Shown one piece after another: positions 35,056 to 44,642 of a stretch of DNA of 64,000 bases. The translations under genes and the position numbers were made by a program. The DNA comes from Flavihumibacter sp. ZG627 (GTDB lineage: Bacteria > Bacteroidota > Bacteroidia > Chitinophagales > Chitinophagaceae): NCBI RefSeq assembly GCF_000814325.1, contig NZ_JPHF01000005.1, forward strand, positions 124,001 through 188,000, written 5' to 3'. A model generated the notes under the pieces. It was given only the letters and a program-made list of their open reading frames with translations, was not told the DNA's origin and did not search any database. Position 1 is the first letter of the stretch. Every line of letters begins with the position of its first letter.

Positions 35056-36300
35056 TCATAACTTAACAAATCTTTCAATTGAAGCTCCCGGCTGATCGGC
35101 CCTTATCATATATTGTCCGGCGCGTAATCCCGAAATATCAACAACAGCCCGGGCCTTATTAACCGGCACAGTCAGCATGGCCTGACCGATCATGTTGTAA
35201 ACAGTGAGCCGGGTAATTTTTGATCCAGATAAAACATCAATAATGATCTCACTTGTAGCGGGAACAGGATATACTTTAAATGCAGACACGGCAAGCTCAG
35301 AAACTTTTGAAGCACCGTTCCAGTTAGCATCCAGTACTGTTCCAGGCGCACCCAGCGCACCTGAAGATAATAATGCCTGGCGTGGTGCACCTGATTCAAA
35401 CTGACTGCGCATTTTTCTTTTCTGTCCCTCCGTGAACATGTACATACAAGCATCATCTGTCAGGTCCATGAAGTTCATGTACATATCCCCCTTTTTATCA
35501 TTACCGCAAGTTTGAACAACTCCTGAAGGGCACCCCCTGTTATAACTTTTCTGGGAAGGTGTATCATCAATACCATCATCACCGCAATATCCATCACCCC
35601 AGATATGCTTAAGTCCAAGCCAATGCCCGATCTCATGCACTGCAACGCGACCCATATTATAACTACCCAATTTGTTGATGGTGCCGAAAACCATTTCATT
35701 CAGTACAACACCATCAGTGGAAGCAGGTGAACCCGGAACACTAGCATATCCCAATACACTATTTAAAAGACTGCCTACCCAGATATTGAGGTAATGATCA
35801 TTTGTCCAGGCATCATCACCACCTTTAGCGCTATACTTGATACGGTCATCAAGACTGAACATGGAGATATTTGTTTTCTTTCGAATAATTCCTGATGTTG
35901 GATTACCTGCAGGATCAATTTTGGCGAGTTCGAAACGGATCAGGCTTTTTCCAACTACTCCTTTGAAACGCTCCGGAACGTTGGCGAGGTCGGCATTGCG
36001 GCCGGCGAAATCGCGGTTCAATGCTGCGATCTGTGAATGCACCTGCTCATCCGGAATGCTGGTGATGCTGTTGGTAAGAATATGCACTACTACAGGAATT
36101 ATGATCTCCCGGTTTGCATTAATTGACTGCGAATTGCCTGAATAAATTGTATTGCTGATGGACGGAACAGCATTCGTTCCGTTAGAGTTGTAAGTGTACG
36201 GGATTGAGCCAGATTGATGACAGGTTTTTTGAGCCTTCATCAAAATGGGTACGAAAAGCGAAAAGAGTACTGCAATGATCCGTCTCATTAAAATTTTCAT
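35056..36300 (-). CDS. Secreted M43 (pappalysin-type) zinc metalloprotease with T9SS sorting domain
   Basis: The 414-residue protein has a signal peptide (about 1-24, LMKAQ). The zinc motif HEIGHWLGLKH gives ligands H223, H227 and H233, and the downstream Met-turn is in YMNFMDLTDDACMYMFTEGQ. This is the cytophagalysin/ulilysin (M43) pattern. The last 75 residues (FKVYPVPATSEIIIDVL to IERFVKL) are a type A C-terminal domain for type IX secretion. The enzyme is probably released or anchored on the cell surface to degrade proteins. ATG 36300 is preferred to 36315 for the compact signal peptide. Confidence 0.9.
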   Translation of the reverse strand: MKILMRRIIAVLFSLFVPILMKAQKTCHQSGSIPYTYNSNGTNAVPSISNTIYSGNSQSINANREIIIPVVVHILTNSITSIPDEQVHSQIAALNRDFAGRNADLANVPERFKGVVGKSLIRFELAKIDPAGNPTSGIIRKKTNISMFSLDDRIKYSAKGGDDAWTNDHYLNIWVGSLLNSVLGYASVPGSPASTDGVVLNEMVFGTINKLGSYNMGRVAVHEIGHWLGLKHIWGDGYCGDDGIDDTPSQKSYNRGCPSGVVQTCGNDKKGDMYMNFMDLTDDACMYMFTEGQKRKMRSQFESGAPRQALLSSGALGAPGTVLDANWNGASKVSELAVSAFKVYPVPATSEIIIDVLSGSKITRLTVYNMIGQAMLTVPVNKARAVVDISGLRAGQYMIRADQPGASIERFVKL

Positions 36301-36496
36301 TTGGTGGACGGCCATTCATAGCTGGATCAACAGTAATTCATTGGGTAGATTTCAGCGCTTTCGGTAGGATATTGCAGTGAATAGAGGGTAAAGCAACATA
36401 TTTTTCTTTATAAATCAAAGCCTTCTGACAATATTTTTGATTTTGTTTGGTCATATCAAGAGCCAGGGATTGTATTTTTACCCTAATAAAATCAGC

Positions 36497-37345
36497 ATGA
36501 AGTCAAGTCTGAAAACAGTTTTTATCGCCATTTCCGCCTTTATGATCCTCGCCTGCAACACGGTTGACCAGGGAAATACAGCACAGGGCGACAATAATTT
36601 TGGTAATGTAGCAGCGCCGGCTTCTATTCAATATAATGTACTGAATGTGTACCCCCATGATACTACCTCCTACACACAGGGTCTGATGGTTCATAATGGC
36701 CAGCTCTATGAAGGAACCGGTGGTAGTCCGGAGTATTCACATTATAAATCGTGGGTGGGCAAGGTTGACCTGCAATCGGGCAAGGTTACCGGCAAAGTTC
36801 CCCTGGAGAACCAGTATTTCGGGGAAGGTATAACGGTGTTGGGAGATAAACTTTACCAGCTTACGTGGACAAGCAAAAAGGGTTTTATTTATGACCTCGC
36901 CACCATGAAAAAGATCCAGGAATTCCCCCTGAAAACTGAGGGATGGGGTATTACTACAGACAGTACAAATCTTATTGTATCTGATGGCAGCAGTAATCTT
37001 TATTATCTTAATCCAACTGATTTTTCAACCATAAAAATTCTGGGAGTAAATGATAATAACGGCCCGGTAAATAATTTAAATGAGTTGGAGTTTATCAACG
37101 GATACATTTATGCCAATAAATACCAATCGAATTATATCCTGAAAATTGATCCATCAAACGGACAGGTGGTGGGAAGGGCAGATATGGGAGGCCTTCTTGA
37201 AAAGTATGCAAAGGAGAATGCAAAAGAAGATAAATACAATAATGGGGAAGGTGTACTGAATGGCATTGCATATGATGCAGCCTCGGGTAAAATTTATATA
37301 ACAGGCAAACTATGGCCTAAGCTATTTGAGATCACGCTGCAGTAA
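36497..37345 (+). CDS. Glutaminyl-peptide cyclotransferase, lipoprotein
   Basis: This 282-residue protein starts MKSSLKTVFIAISAFMILAC, with lipobox ILAC. The mature part is the five-bladed propeller of plant/bacterial glutaminyl cyclases, with NVYPHDTTSYTQGLMVHNGQLYEGTGG, LENQYFGEGITVLGDKLYQLTW, EGWGITTD and ELEFINGYIYANKY. It should convert N-terminal Gln to pyroglutamate on exported proteins; in Bacteroidota this follows signal peptidase cleavage before glutamine. The start at 36497 puts the signal peptide first; an extension to 36437 is rejected. Confidence 0.9.
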   Translation: MKSSLKTVFIAISAFMILACNTVDQGNTAQGDNNFGNVAAPASIQYNVLNVYPHDTTSYTQGLMVHNGQLYEGTGGSPEYSHYKSWVGKVDLQSGKVTGKVPLENQYFGEGITVLGDKLYQLTWTSKKGFIYDLATMKKIQEFPLKTEGWGITTDSTNLIVSDGSSNLYYLNPTDFSTIKILGVNDNNGPVNNLNELEFINGYIYANKYQSNYILKIDPSNGQVVGRADMGGLLEKYAKENAKEDKYNNGEGVLNGIAYDAASGKIYITGKLWPKLFEITLQ

Positions 37346-37346
37346 T

Positions 37347-38240
37347 TTATTTGAATGCACAGTATATGATGGAGCTTGCGCTTTCAGTATTTGAAAGCGC
37401 TTTTTTATTGGATCTGATGCCTTCTACAAAAGCGCTTATATATCCCTGTTTCCCTTTTTTATATTGCTCGCTCAGCATGCTGATGTAAAAACTGTCGAAC
37501 CACATTGGATGCATCGATCTTATTTCCAGGCCATGCTGTGCCAGCAATGTTCTTACAGAAAGCGGGGAAAAATGATAGAGATGCCGGGGAACATCATAAG
37601 CAGCCCAGTGTGATCTGTAATGGGCCGCATCATCGGATGTGTAGTTAGGCAATGCAAGGATAAATAATCCTCCTTCTACCAGCAGGGTGCGGATCTGATT
37701 GATATAAGCATGCAGGTCATGCACATGTTCCAGCACGTGCCACATGCTGATGATATCAAAGCTCTTTTCATTTAGATTAAAAAGATTATCTGCATCAGCA
37801 AAATTCAATCCATAGCGATCATGGGCCTGCTTTCGTGCACCGGCATCTGGTTCCAGTCCGGTCACCGTCCATCCATGCTCTTTCATCTCGTTTAGAAAAG
37901 CCCCCGTTCCTGCGCCAAGGTCAAGTATGCTGCCTGTATTTTTTCCACAGGTATTCTGAACAAGCTTACGCTTCTGCCTAAGTGTATATTGACGAACAAG
38001 ATGATAGGCAGAATTAACCAGTCCTTTTTTTGTATCGGAATGTGAAATGTAATTCTCCGATTGATAATAAGGACCAATTGATCCTGCATCCGGAACATCC
38101 TGTGTAAAGCGAAGCTTGCAGTTGTTACATTGCCATATCGAAAAGATTTCTCCTGACACTGTATGGTCTTTTGCTTCCATCACCGGCTGGATGGCTGCAT
38201 CCCCGCAAACAGGGCAATTTTGATAATGAGTTAATGACAT
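37347..38240 (-). CDS. Class I SAM-dependent methyltransferase with N-terminal zinc ribbon
   Basis: The 297-residue protein begins with CPVCGD (residues 9-14) and CNNCKLRF, a four-cysteine zinc ribbon. It continues with the SAM site ILDLGAGTGAFLNEM, the acidic end of strand 2 (GLEPDAG) and SMWHVLEHVHDLHAYINQI, as in the Methyltransf_23 group. Such enzymes often act on sugars or lipids of the envelope. It is last in a same-strand run below the HU-CCDC81-like gene (14-bp gap). Its 3' coding end forms a terminator hairpin for the opposing cyclase gene. Confidence 0.82.
   Translation of the reverse strand: MSLTHYQNCPVCGDAAIQPVMEAKDHTVSGEIFSIWQCNNCKLRFTQDVPDAGSIGPYYQSENYISHSDTKKGLVNSAYHLVRQYTLRQKRKLVQNTCGKNTGSILDLGAGTGAFLNEMKEHGWTVTGLEPDAGARKQAHDRYGLNFADADNLFNLNEKSFDIISMWHVLEHVHDLHAYINQIRTLLVEGGLFILALPNYTSDDAAHYRSHWAAYDVPRHLYHFSPLSVRTLLAQHGLEIRSMHPMWFDSFYISMLSEQYKKGKQGYISAFVEGIRSNKKALSNTESASSIIYCAFK
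37378..37406 (+). terminator. Terminator of the glutaminyl cyclase gene, inside the methyltransferase 3' end
   Basis: GCGCTTTCA (37378-37386) pairs with TGAAAGCGC (37392-37400), with a 5-nt loop and six T after it (37401-37406). It lies 33 bp past the cyclase stop and is read in antisense as the last codons of the methyltransferase. Confidence 0.85.
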
Positions 38241-38254
38241 AATACGGGGAAGAA

Positions 38255-38887
38255 TTAACGACTCAGTTCAGGCATCTTTTTGGCGGGCACAACAGTTTGA
38301 TTTCCGGCAGCAGCCGCATTGAAACCATTTTTAAAAAACTGGAAGAAACAAATGCTAAGCGCAACTGCAGCAATGATGATGGCATAAGTCCACCACGATT
38401 CTCTTTCAACATGAACACCGGTTAAAAGCTCGGGCATTTCGGTATTGGTTCTTTCCACATCTCCTACAAGAATCTGGTGCTCAGTATTCTCCCTTAGGAT
38501 CCTTACAGCAGAAACTGGTTTCAATGGCCTTAGCAATGCCTGATCAGCTTCAAAAAAAATTTCGCCATCATCATCCGTATGAAAAAATCCCAGTCCAGGC
38601 CACTCTGCCTTTTCGCGATTTCTTATTCTAGTGCGCAGTTCATAAGCGAACTCGTTATACCATTTCATTGCTTCATGATCAGCTATGCGTTTACGGGAAG
38701 CCAGGTATCCAAAGAAATCCTTATCAGGGGCATCAAAATATTTATCGAAGCGAAAGGTAAAACCGGGAGGGAGCAATTGCCTGTTCACAAAATCAGTACG
38801 TGCGGGTATACGCTCCATATGGAGAGTACCCATTCCGGGTATGCTCACACTTTTGTGCTGGAATAAATAACTATTTAATATCTCCAT
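38255..38887 (-). CDS. HU-CCDC81-like domain protein with one membrane helix
   Basis: The 210-residue protein starts with a variant HU-like fold (YLFQHKSVSIPGMGTLHMERIPA), as in the prokaryotic CCDC81-type HU domains that Bacteroidota often fuse to a SPOR domain. A second similar domain spans about 60-125 (WPGLGFFHTDDDGEIFFEAD). A membrane helix lies at 165-185, with only about 25 residues after it, so the usual SPOR domain is missing. The gene lies 63 bp below the beta-barrel gene. A role in envelope or division site organisation is an inference from the family only. Confidence 0.72.
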   Translation of the reverse strand: MEILNSYLFQHKSVSIPGMGTLHMERIPARTDFVNRQLLPPGFTFRFDKYFDAPDKDFFGYLASRKRIADHEAMKWYNEFAYELRTRIRNREKAEWPGLGFFHTDDDGEIFFEADQALLRPLKPVSAVRILRENTEHQILVGDVERTNTEMPELLTGVHVERESWWTYAIIIAAVALSICFFQFFKNGFNAAAAGNQTVVPAKKMPELSR

Positions 38888-38950
38888 CTATCAATCGGTT
38901 GACCATCGCAAAAGAACCATATTTTATGCTGACTGGCAAAATTAAGGTGG

Positions 38951-40603
38951 CTAATTTTGGCCAAAGCGGAAGATGACACCTCCCAGCAGGTTAAAGCCGA
39001 ACACTTCATATTGGTTCCAGCGCTGGTAATTATTGTTGAAGATATTGTTTGTCTGCAGCCAGAGATTGAGCTTTTTAGAAACCCGGAAATCGAGTCCCGC
39101 ATTAAGATCAAAGGCCTTATCCCCCTTGCGGGCATTGCCTTCCTTAGTTCTGTATGCAGGGCCATCCCAGGCAAAAAGGTCGGCTTTAAAGCTTAGATCT
39201 TTCAGCACTTTCCACCGCAGGGCCGCCTTCACCTCGAGGGGTATCAATCCCCATGCCCTTGTTTGTCCTCCAATTTTTGTGAAGTTGTTATAGGTTAGTC
39301 CTGTGGTAAAACTAAACTCCTCGCCCCTCAGGTATCCCAACTCACCATGAAACTGCAATACTTCCATTGAGGGAGAATAGACGGTTAAGAATGTCTTACC
39401 ATCAACCTGGTCGTTCACAAAAAGATTTACATTTTTCTGTTCTGAATAAGCGGCCTTAGCGTTGAAAATAAATCCACTGGCAAGATTCCCTTTGAATCCA
39501 ACATATGCTTCCCGGATACGGTGGTTAAGAAGTTCATCCGGTGCTGCAATCCATGGATTGATACCGGCAAAACGCTGGTAAGATCCTTTATTGAAATAGC
39601 CGATCCATCCTCCCTGGAGAGAAAAACGCTGATCATTGGTTGTAAGCTCAGCCATGATATTAGGTAACATGGTAAATTCCTTGTTATCCCAGGAAGGAAG
39701 TATTCCTGTATGTATATATACATTAGGGGTCTTCAAAAGCAATGCAGGTGAAATCGTAATCAGGTTGTTCTTAATATCATCACCCGATTCGGGTTTATAG
39801 CGGGTGAGGTCGGCCATGAACCCAAGGTTAAAGCCAAACATTTTGCCGAATGTCTTTTGCAGGGGCAGGTTGAAAACAAAATTATTTTCGGTTGATTTAT
39901 TGCCATCATTCTTACCGGCGAAGGCATCGAAGGTTAGTGTGGGAGAATAGCTGATCCCATATTCTGTTGGATTGGTATTGCGAAATCCAATATAACCATC
40001 AACGGTTTGAAATCTTTGTTTAAGATCTGATTTTGAAAACTCGAGGGTGGTAGGCTTGTAACCATATAAAAAATAGTCTTCACCTCTGAAACCCAGCTTT
40101 CCTGAAAGTTCATGATCGTCACTTACTTTGTAAGAACCTCTTAACTGGAAATCACCCAGGTTGTTTTTCTGAAAGGGCAGTTTACCTTTTGAACTGTAAT
40201 ATTCAGCATAGGCGCTCATGAATGCGCGGCTACCGTCACCAAAGCTTGCAGCACCCTGTAAATAAGGAAGGTGATAATTGCCCGCACCTATCTTGAGGTA
40301 CTGGTTATCTTTCCATGCGAGCATAGAATCTGTTTCAAGTGCAATCGGTTTTAGGGTTCCGGGTTGATAAGGTACCCTTACCTGTTGCCTTGGAATATCG
40401 TAATTCAATAAAGGCCTGGTGGTGTCAAGCTTTGGCAATGCTGCCGGGAAATTTAGCTTAACCGCATCTCTGAGAACAGGTTTATAAGTGGAGGTGATAT
40501 CTATTGTTTTCCTTTTGCTTGTATCCTGTGCCTGGGTGATACCACAGGTGCCAATAAAAAATATTAATCCAAATGAATACCTGAAATATCTTTTGCTTTT
40601 CAT
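38951..40603 (-). CDS. TonB-receptor-like outer membrane beta-barrel protein without plug
   Basis: From ATG 40603 the 550-residue protein has a signal peptide (about 1-26, TQAQ) and a conserved N-terminal segment (ITSTYKPVLRDAVKLNFPA). A barrel rich in aromatic strands follows, ending in the outer membrane signal LLGGVIFRFGQN. The last 150 residues resemble TonB-dependent receptor barrels (NLWLQTNNIFNNNYQRWNQY), but no plug or TonB box is evident. It lies 22 bp below the TPR gene. This pair recurs in my memory of Bacteroidota genomes. Its substrate is unknown. Confidence 0.75.
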   Translation of the reverse strand: MKSKRYFRYSFGLIFFIGTCGITQAQDTSKRKTIDITSTYKPVLRDAVKLNFPAALPKLDTTRPLLNYDIPRQQVRVPYQPGTLKPIALETDSMLAWKDNQYLKIGAGNYHLPYLQGAASFGDGSRAFMSAYAEYYSSKGKLPFQKNNLGDFQLRGSYKVSDDHELSGKLGFRGEDYFLYGYKPTTLEFSKSDLKQRFQTVDGYIGFRNTNPTEYGISYSPTLTFDAFAGKNDGNKSTENNFVFNLPLQKTFGKMFGFNLGFMADLTRYKPESGDDIKNNLITISPALLLKTPNVYIHTGILPSWDNKEFTMLPNIMAELTTNDQRFSLQGGWIGYFNKGSYQRFAGINPWIAAPDELLNHRIREAYVGFKGNLASGFIFNAKAAYSEQKNVNLFVNDQVDGKTFLTVYSPSMEVLQFHGELGYLRGEEFSFTTGLTYNNFTKIGGQTRAWGLIPLEVKAALRWKVLKDLSFKADLFAWDGPAYRTKEGNARKGDKAFDLNAGLDFRVSKKLNLWLQTNNIFNNNYQRWNQYEVFGFNLLGGVIFRFGQN

Positions 40604-40625
40604 AGCTACCATTTCAATTGTGTGA

Positions 40626-43600
40626 TCAATCATTACCGGAAACTTTTGACTGGGTGCGTTCTGCCTCTGTTGCTTCATTAAGTTTTCTTTGCGCTTCTTC
40701 CTTCAGCTCAGGAATGGCTGCATTCTCTACAACACTCTGGAATGTGGCCTTGGCATTGAAATAATCTTCCTGTTTCATATAGATATCGCCCAGCAGGATG
40801 TAGGCTTTCGTGACCCATAATTCATAGGAGCCGCTTTTATTGATTACTTCGAAGGCACTCTTTTCTGCTTCTTTCCATTTCGACTGACTAAACTGGCTGT
40901 TGGCGATCTCATATCTTGCCTCTGCACTCAATGCACCTTTACTGCCTGCAGCAGCTGCCTTGTAATAAGATATTGCAAGATCATATTGCCCTACTTTCTG
41001 AGCTGATCTTCCGAGAACCATATTGGAAAGAAGTTTATCATCAGCATTGGCACCTTTCATTAAAAGGAGTTCCTTAGCATTTGCTGTTGCTTCCACCCAC
41101 TGCTCCAATTGATACTGGCTTCTCAGCAAGCCGCGTGCTGCCTCCAGCTTGTTCTCCTCAGAGCTTGCAAACTCTTTGAGTTTTGTATAATAAGTGGCTG
41201 CCTTTTCATAATTCTTCAATTCGAAAAAGTTAAGTCTTGCCGCCTGAAGAAGAGATTTCTCACCAAAGCGATTGGGGGCCCTGTCGGCAACTGCCTGGTA
41301 AGCTTCGGCAGCTTTTAGCCATTCTTTTCTACCGAGATGAATCTCCGCCTTATAATAATTTGCTTCTATGAAATAACGTCCCTGCGGATAACGTGAGAGA
41401 TAAGAATCAAAGCGCTGCAAAGCATTCGTGAAGTTGCCATTGCTAAGCTGTACTTCTGCTTCTGCATAAGCCAATGAATCGGCTTGTGCACCAGAAATAT
41501 CGCGTCCCATCTTCTTGGCAAAATCTACATACTCTCCGCTCCTGCCCTCTTCCACATAAATGGAACGGGCATTGTCGAGCGCTTCTTCGGCCTCGGAAGA
41601 ATTTGGATATTGTTGCAGCAGGGTATTGTATTGCGATAATGCTTCTGTATTATTACCGAGGTTATAATGTGCTATACCTGCCTTCAGGTAGGCACCCGGC
41701 TTAAGCGCTTCACTTCTTGAATCTTTGAGCACTGCATTAAGATATGGGATAGCCTCCCGGAATTGCTCATTGGAAAGTAGTGTATTGGCGATCTCAAGAT
41801 TTGCATCGGGCACGAGAGATGAGGAAGCATAGTTGCGTTGCATTTGTTGTAGCAACCTGATCTTTTCAGCACTGTTCTTGATACCTGCAATCATTGCACG
41901 CTGGAAACTGGCATAATCGCTGGCGGCCCAGCCCATCCGTATAACCTGGTCGTACATAACATCAGCCTTTCCATAACTACGCTGCATATACTGGGCATCG
42001 GCCGAGCGGAGGAAAGCATCCTGCTCAACTGCAGTGGAACGGGCTGAAGGAAGTTTTACAACTTTTTCAAATTCTGTGAATGCCGGAGCATACATTTCCT
42101 TTTTCAGGTAAGCATATCCAAGATTATAATTTGCATTTGCCGGGTTCACTTCACTATTAACAGTACCCGAACTAAGATACTCGCGATAATAACGTATGGC
42201 CTCGTCATACCTTCCCCTCCTGAAGGCCAGTTCCCCTTTCCAGAATTGTACCAGGGGTAAAACCTGCTGGTTTTGCGGAGCATTTAATGCTTTGTCCAAT
42301 AACTCCTCCGCCTGGTTGAGCATACCATCATTTATGAGTTCTGTAGCGCGGCCATAGAGGATAGGTGGATAGTAGGCCTTTACCTGTTCGGAAGGATTTT
42401 TAATGGTCTCAAGCATTACAATGGCGTCTTTGTAATTACTTGTTTTTGTCATTACCCCGATCAATACTTCCCTTGCTTCCTTTTGATAAACAGAAGCCGG
42501 GTAGCGTTGAATAAAATCCTGCAATTCAGTAAGTGCAATATCATGGTATCCTAATTCATAGGAAAGTTTTCCATAATTGAATTTTGAAATTTCCTGTTGC
42601 GTTGGATTGCTACTGTTCAGCGCACAGAACAAAAAGGCATTCCGGGCATTGGCTTTCTGTCCGGTTTTGAGATATGCATCACCCAAGAGGTACATGGCAT
42701 TTTGTGCAAGTGAATCTTCTTTACCACTCAACTGCTTAAATCCGTCAATAGATTTTTCATACTTACCGGTATGATAATAACTATAGGAAAGTTCATAAAG
42801 GTCCTGCCTGCTTAAAGAGGGCGACTTAGCTGCATAAGCTTCGAGGTATGGCAATGCTTGCTGGTAATCTCCTTTTTCGAACCATCCATGGCCCACAAGT
42901 TTTCTTAATTCAGTATCATATAATCCACTCCTGGTTTTCAGTTTGTCTTCTGCATAGCTGAGTGCTTTTTCCCGATCACCGTTGATATAGTAGATGGTTG
43001 CAATATAATATGGAACCACCTTGCCATATTCTTCATCTTTCTCCACTACCATGAATGACTTCAGGGCTTCATTATACTGCTTATCCTGAAAAGCAATGAA
43101 CCCATAATAATAATTTGCAGCTGCGTAATTGGGATTATCTGGAATCTGTCGCACCGCATCCAGCAATGGTTTAGCCTCCGCAAATCGTTGAAGGTTGAAA
43201 TAACTGTATCCCTGGTGAAATTTGAGGTCAGCTACTTCTTTATTGCTAAGGTGTTCAACCGTTGTTTTTTCATAATAAGTTACAGCCTGGTAATAATCTT
43301 TCTGCCTGAAATGATATTCTCCTAAATGGAAGCTCATCATTTCGACCCGGCTCTGGTTATCATCGAGATCAATAAACTCAACCGCCTGATCTACCGCCCC
43401 CTTTTCATTCTGCATTAATCCGCATGCGATGGTATAATACCGGATATCCTGGTAATTCAAAGCCTGGCCACTTCTGTCAGAAGGTCTCAACTGCTGACTG
43501 AGTTCCTTGAAAATGGGGTATGCTAAACTGTACTGCTCGCGTTGATAAAACTCTTTTGCCTGTTTGAGCCCCACCTGGGGATCAGTGAAAATACTTGTTT

Positions 43601-43661
43601 GCTGTGCCTGGGCAATCTGAAGTAGCGAACAGCAGACTATCGTTGTGACGACTCTTCTCAC
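40626..43661 (-). CDS. Large exported tetratricopeptide repeat (TPR) protein
   Basis: The 1011-residue protein begins with a GTG codon at 43661 (MRRVVTTIVCCSLLQIAQAQ, a signal peptide); no in-frame ATG is near. The rest is almost entirely TPR helices, with about twenty 34-residue repeats such as YSFFNLQ-type YSYFNLQRFAEAKPLLDAV and ALSQYNTLLQQYPNSSEAEE. TPR arrays bind partner proteins, and a periplasmic or outer membrane scaffold is likely. It heads the same-strand run with the beta-barrel gene (22-bp gap), the HU-CCDC81-like gene and the methyltransferase. Exact role unknown. Confidence 0.85.
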   Translation of the reverse strand: MRRVVTTIVCCSLLQIAQAQQTSIFTDPQVGLKQAKEFYQREQYSLAYPIFKELSQQLRPSDRSGQALNYQDIRYYTIACGLMQNEKGAVDQAVEFIDLDDNQSRVEMMSFHLGEYHFRQKDYYQAVTYYEKTTVEHLSNKEVADLKFHQGYSYFNLQRFAEAKPLLDAVRQIPDNPNYAAANYYYGFIAFQDKQYNEALKSFMVVEKDEEYGKVVPYYIATIYYINGDREKALSYAEDKLKTRSGLYDTELRKLVGHGWFEKGDYQQALPYLEAYAAKSPSLSRQDLYELSYSYYHTGKYEKSIDGFKQLSGKEDSLAQNAMYLLGDAYLKTGQKANARNAFLFCALNSSNPTQQEISKFNYGKLSYELGYHDIALTELQDFIQRYPASVYQKEAREVLIGVMTKTSNYKDAIVMLETIKNPSEQVKAYYPPILYGRATELINDGMLNQAEELLDKALNAPQNQQVLPLVQFWKGELAFRRGRYDEAIRYYREYLSSGTVNSEVNPANANYNLGYAYLKKEMYAPAFTEFEKVVKLPSARSTAVEQDAFLRSADAQYMQRSYGKADVMYDQVIRMGWAASDYASFQRAMIAGIKNSAEKIRLLQQMQRNYASSSLVPDANLEIANTLLSNEQFREAIPYLNAVLKDSRSEALKPGAYLKAGIAHYNLGNNTEALSQYNTLLQQYPNSSEAEEALDNARSIYVEEGRSGEYVDFAKKMGRDISGAQADSLAYAEAEVQLSNGNFTNALQRFDSYLSRYPQGRYFIEANYYKAEIHLGRKEWLKAAEAYQAVADRAPNRFGEKSLLQAARLNFFELKNYEKAATYYTKLKEFASSEENKLEAARGLLRSQYQLEQWVEATANAKELLLMKGANADDKLLSNMVLGRSAQKVGQYDLAISYYKAAAAGSKGALSAEARYEIANSQFSQSKWKEAEKSAFEVINKSGSYELWVTKAYILLGDIYMKQEDYFNAKATFQSVVENAAIPELKEEAQRKLNEATEAERTQSKVSGND

Positions 43662-43791
43662 TTGTATTAGATTTAATTTTCAAAGGTCAATGGAACCTAG
43701 TAAAGATTTTAATTATTTTGATAGTGACCAAATAACATTCCAAACAACTGTGGATAATTGAAATGATTAACAATTCTTTGTCTCCAACCAT

Positions 43792-43799
43792 TAATTTTG
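43792..43799 (+). promoter_or_regulatory. -7 promoter element of the DoxX gene
   Basis: TAATTTTG matches TAnnTTTG, 15 bp before ATG 43815. A TTG within it (43797) could be mistaken for a start codon. Confidence 0.55.
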
Positions 43800-43814
43800 G
43801 CGAAAAAGGATCTA

Positions 43815-44222
43815 ATGAAGAAACTACTTTCCACTAACTACCAGGACTGGGCATTTCACACCATGATGTTTCTGATGAGGCTCACATTCGGCGGTCTGAT
43901 GCTGGTAAATCACGGATTTCAGAAACTTGTCAAATATCCAAACCTTCAATACAAATTCAGTGATCCGTTCAATATAGGTTCCCAATGGTCGTTGTTATTG
44001 GTGATCTTTGCAGAAGTTTTTTGCTCCATCTTACTTATTGCCGGACTCTTCACCAGGCTTGCAGCCATCCCTCTTGTTATAGCGATGGGCGTAGCCTTTT
44101 TCCTGGCACATAATCATGATTTTAATGAAGGAGAAAAGGCGGCATTATTCTTTACCGGATTTATATCCATTTTACTTTGCGGAGCGGGTAAGGCAAGCAT
44201 AGACAGTATGATGGGAAAATAA
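43815..44222 (+). CDS. DoxX family membrane protein
   Basis: The 135-residue protein has four membrane helices and the DoxX entry motif FLMRLTFGGLMLVNHGFQKL, followed by FAEVFCSILLIAGLFTRLAAIPL. DoxX proteins are small membrane proteins linked in various bacteria to redox or stress; no catalytic residue is known. ATG 43815 is chosen because an earlier TTG lies in the -7 promoter box. It lies 9 bp before the thioesterase gene, suggesting one transcript. Confidence 0.88.
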   Translation: MKKLLSTNYQDWAFHTMMFLMRLTFGGLMLVNHGFQKLVKYPNLQYKFSDPFNIGSQWSLLLVIFAEVFCSILLIAGLFTRLAAIPLVIAMGVAFFLAHNHDFNEGEKAALFFTGFISILLCGAGKASIDSMMGK

Positions 44223-44231
44223 TTATAGAAT

Positions 44232-44642
44232 ATGTACATAACAGAAACGCAGGTTCGGGTAAGGTACGCAGAAACAGACCAGATGAATGTGGTGTACCAT
44301 GGTAATTATGCCCAGTATTTTGAAGTGGCGCGTGCCGAAAGTATAAGACATCTCGGATTCACCTATAAGGATATGGAGAAAATGGGGATCATCATGCCGC
44401 TGGTTGAATTACATATTAAATACTTAAGACCGGCGCACTATGATGATCTTTTAACCATTCGAACAACGTTAAAGGAATTACCGCAAGATCATAGGATCGA
44501 GTTTCATCATGAAGTATTCAACCATGATCAGAAACTATTGACCATTGGGAGGATCGTATTATATTTCGTAGAAGCCGGCACCATGAAGAAAACTACCATG
44601 CCAAAGAAACTCTTTGAAAAACTGGAGGGTTATTTTAACTGA
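44232..44642 (+). CDS. YbgC/FadM-like acyl-CoA thioesterase (hotdog fold)
   Basis: This 136-residue 4HBT-family enzyme should cleave acyl-CoA thioesters. The catalytic Asp lies in RVRYAETDQMNVVYHGNYAQYFEVAR (motif Y-x-E-T-D-x-M-x-x-V-Y-H-x-N-Y). The remaining strands and the length fit. Chain-length preference is unknown. It follows DoxX by 9 bp, and its last 13 bp overlap the opposing PBP4 gene. Confidence 0.9.
   Translation: MYITETQVRVRYAETDQMNVVYHGNYAQYFEVARAESIRHLGFTYKDMEKMGIIMPLVELHIKYLRPAHYDDLLTIRTTLKELPQDHRIEFHHEVFNHDQKLLTIGRIVLYFVEAGTMKKTTMPKKLFEKLEGYFN

Noticed and set aside
40626-43661. Internal repeats that could suggest a tandem DNA repeat or array
   Set aside because: They are protein-level TPR repeats with diverged DNA, not a CRISPR or satellite.
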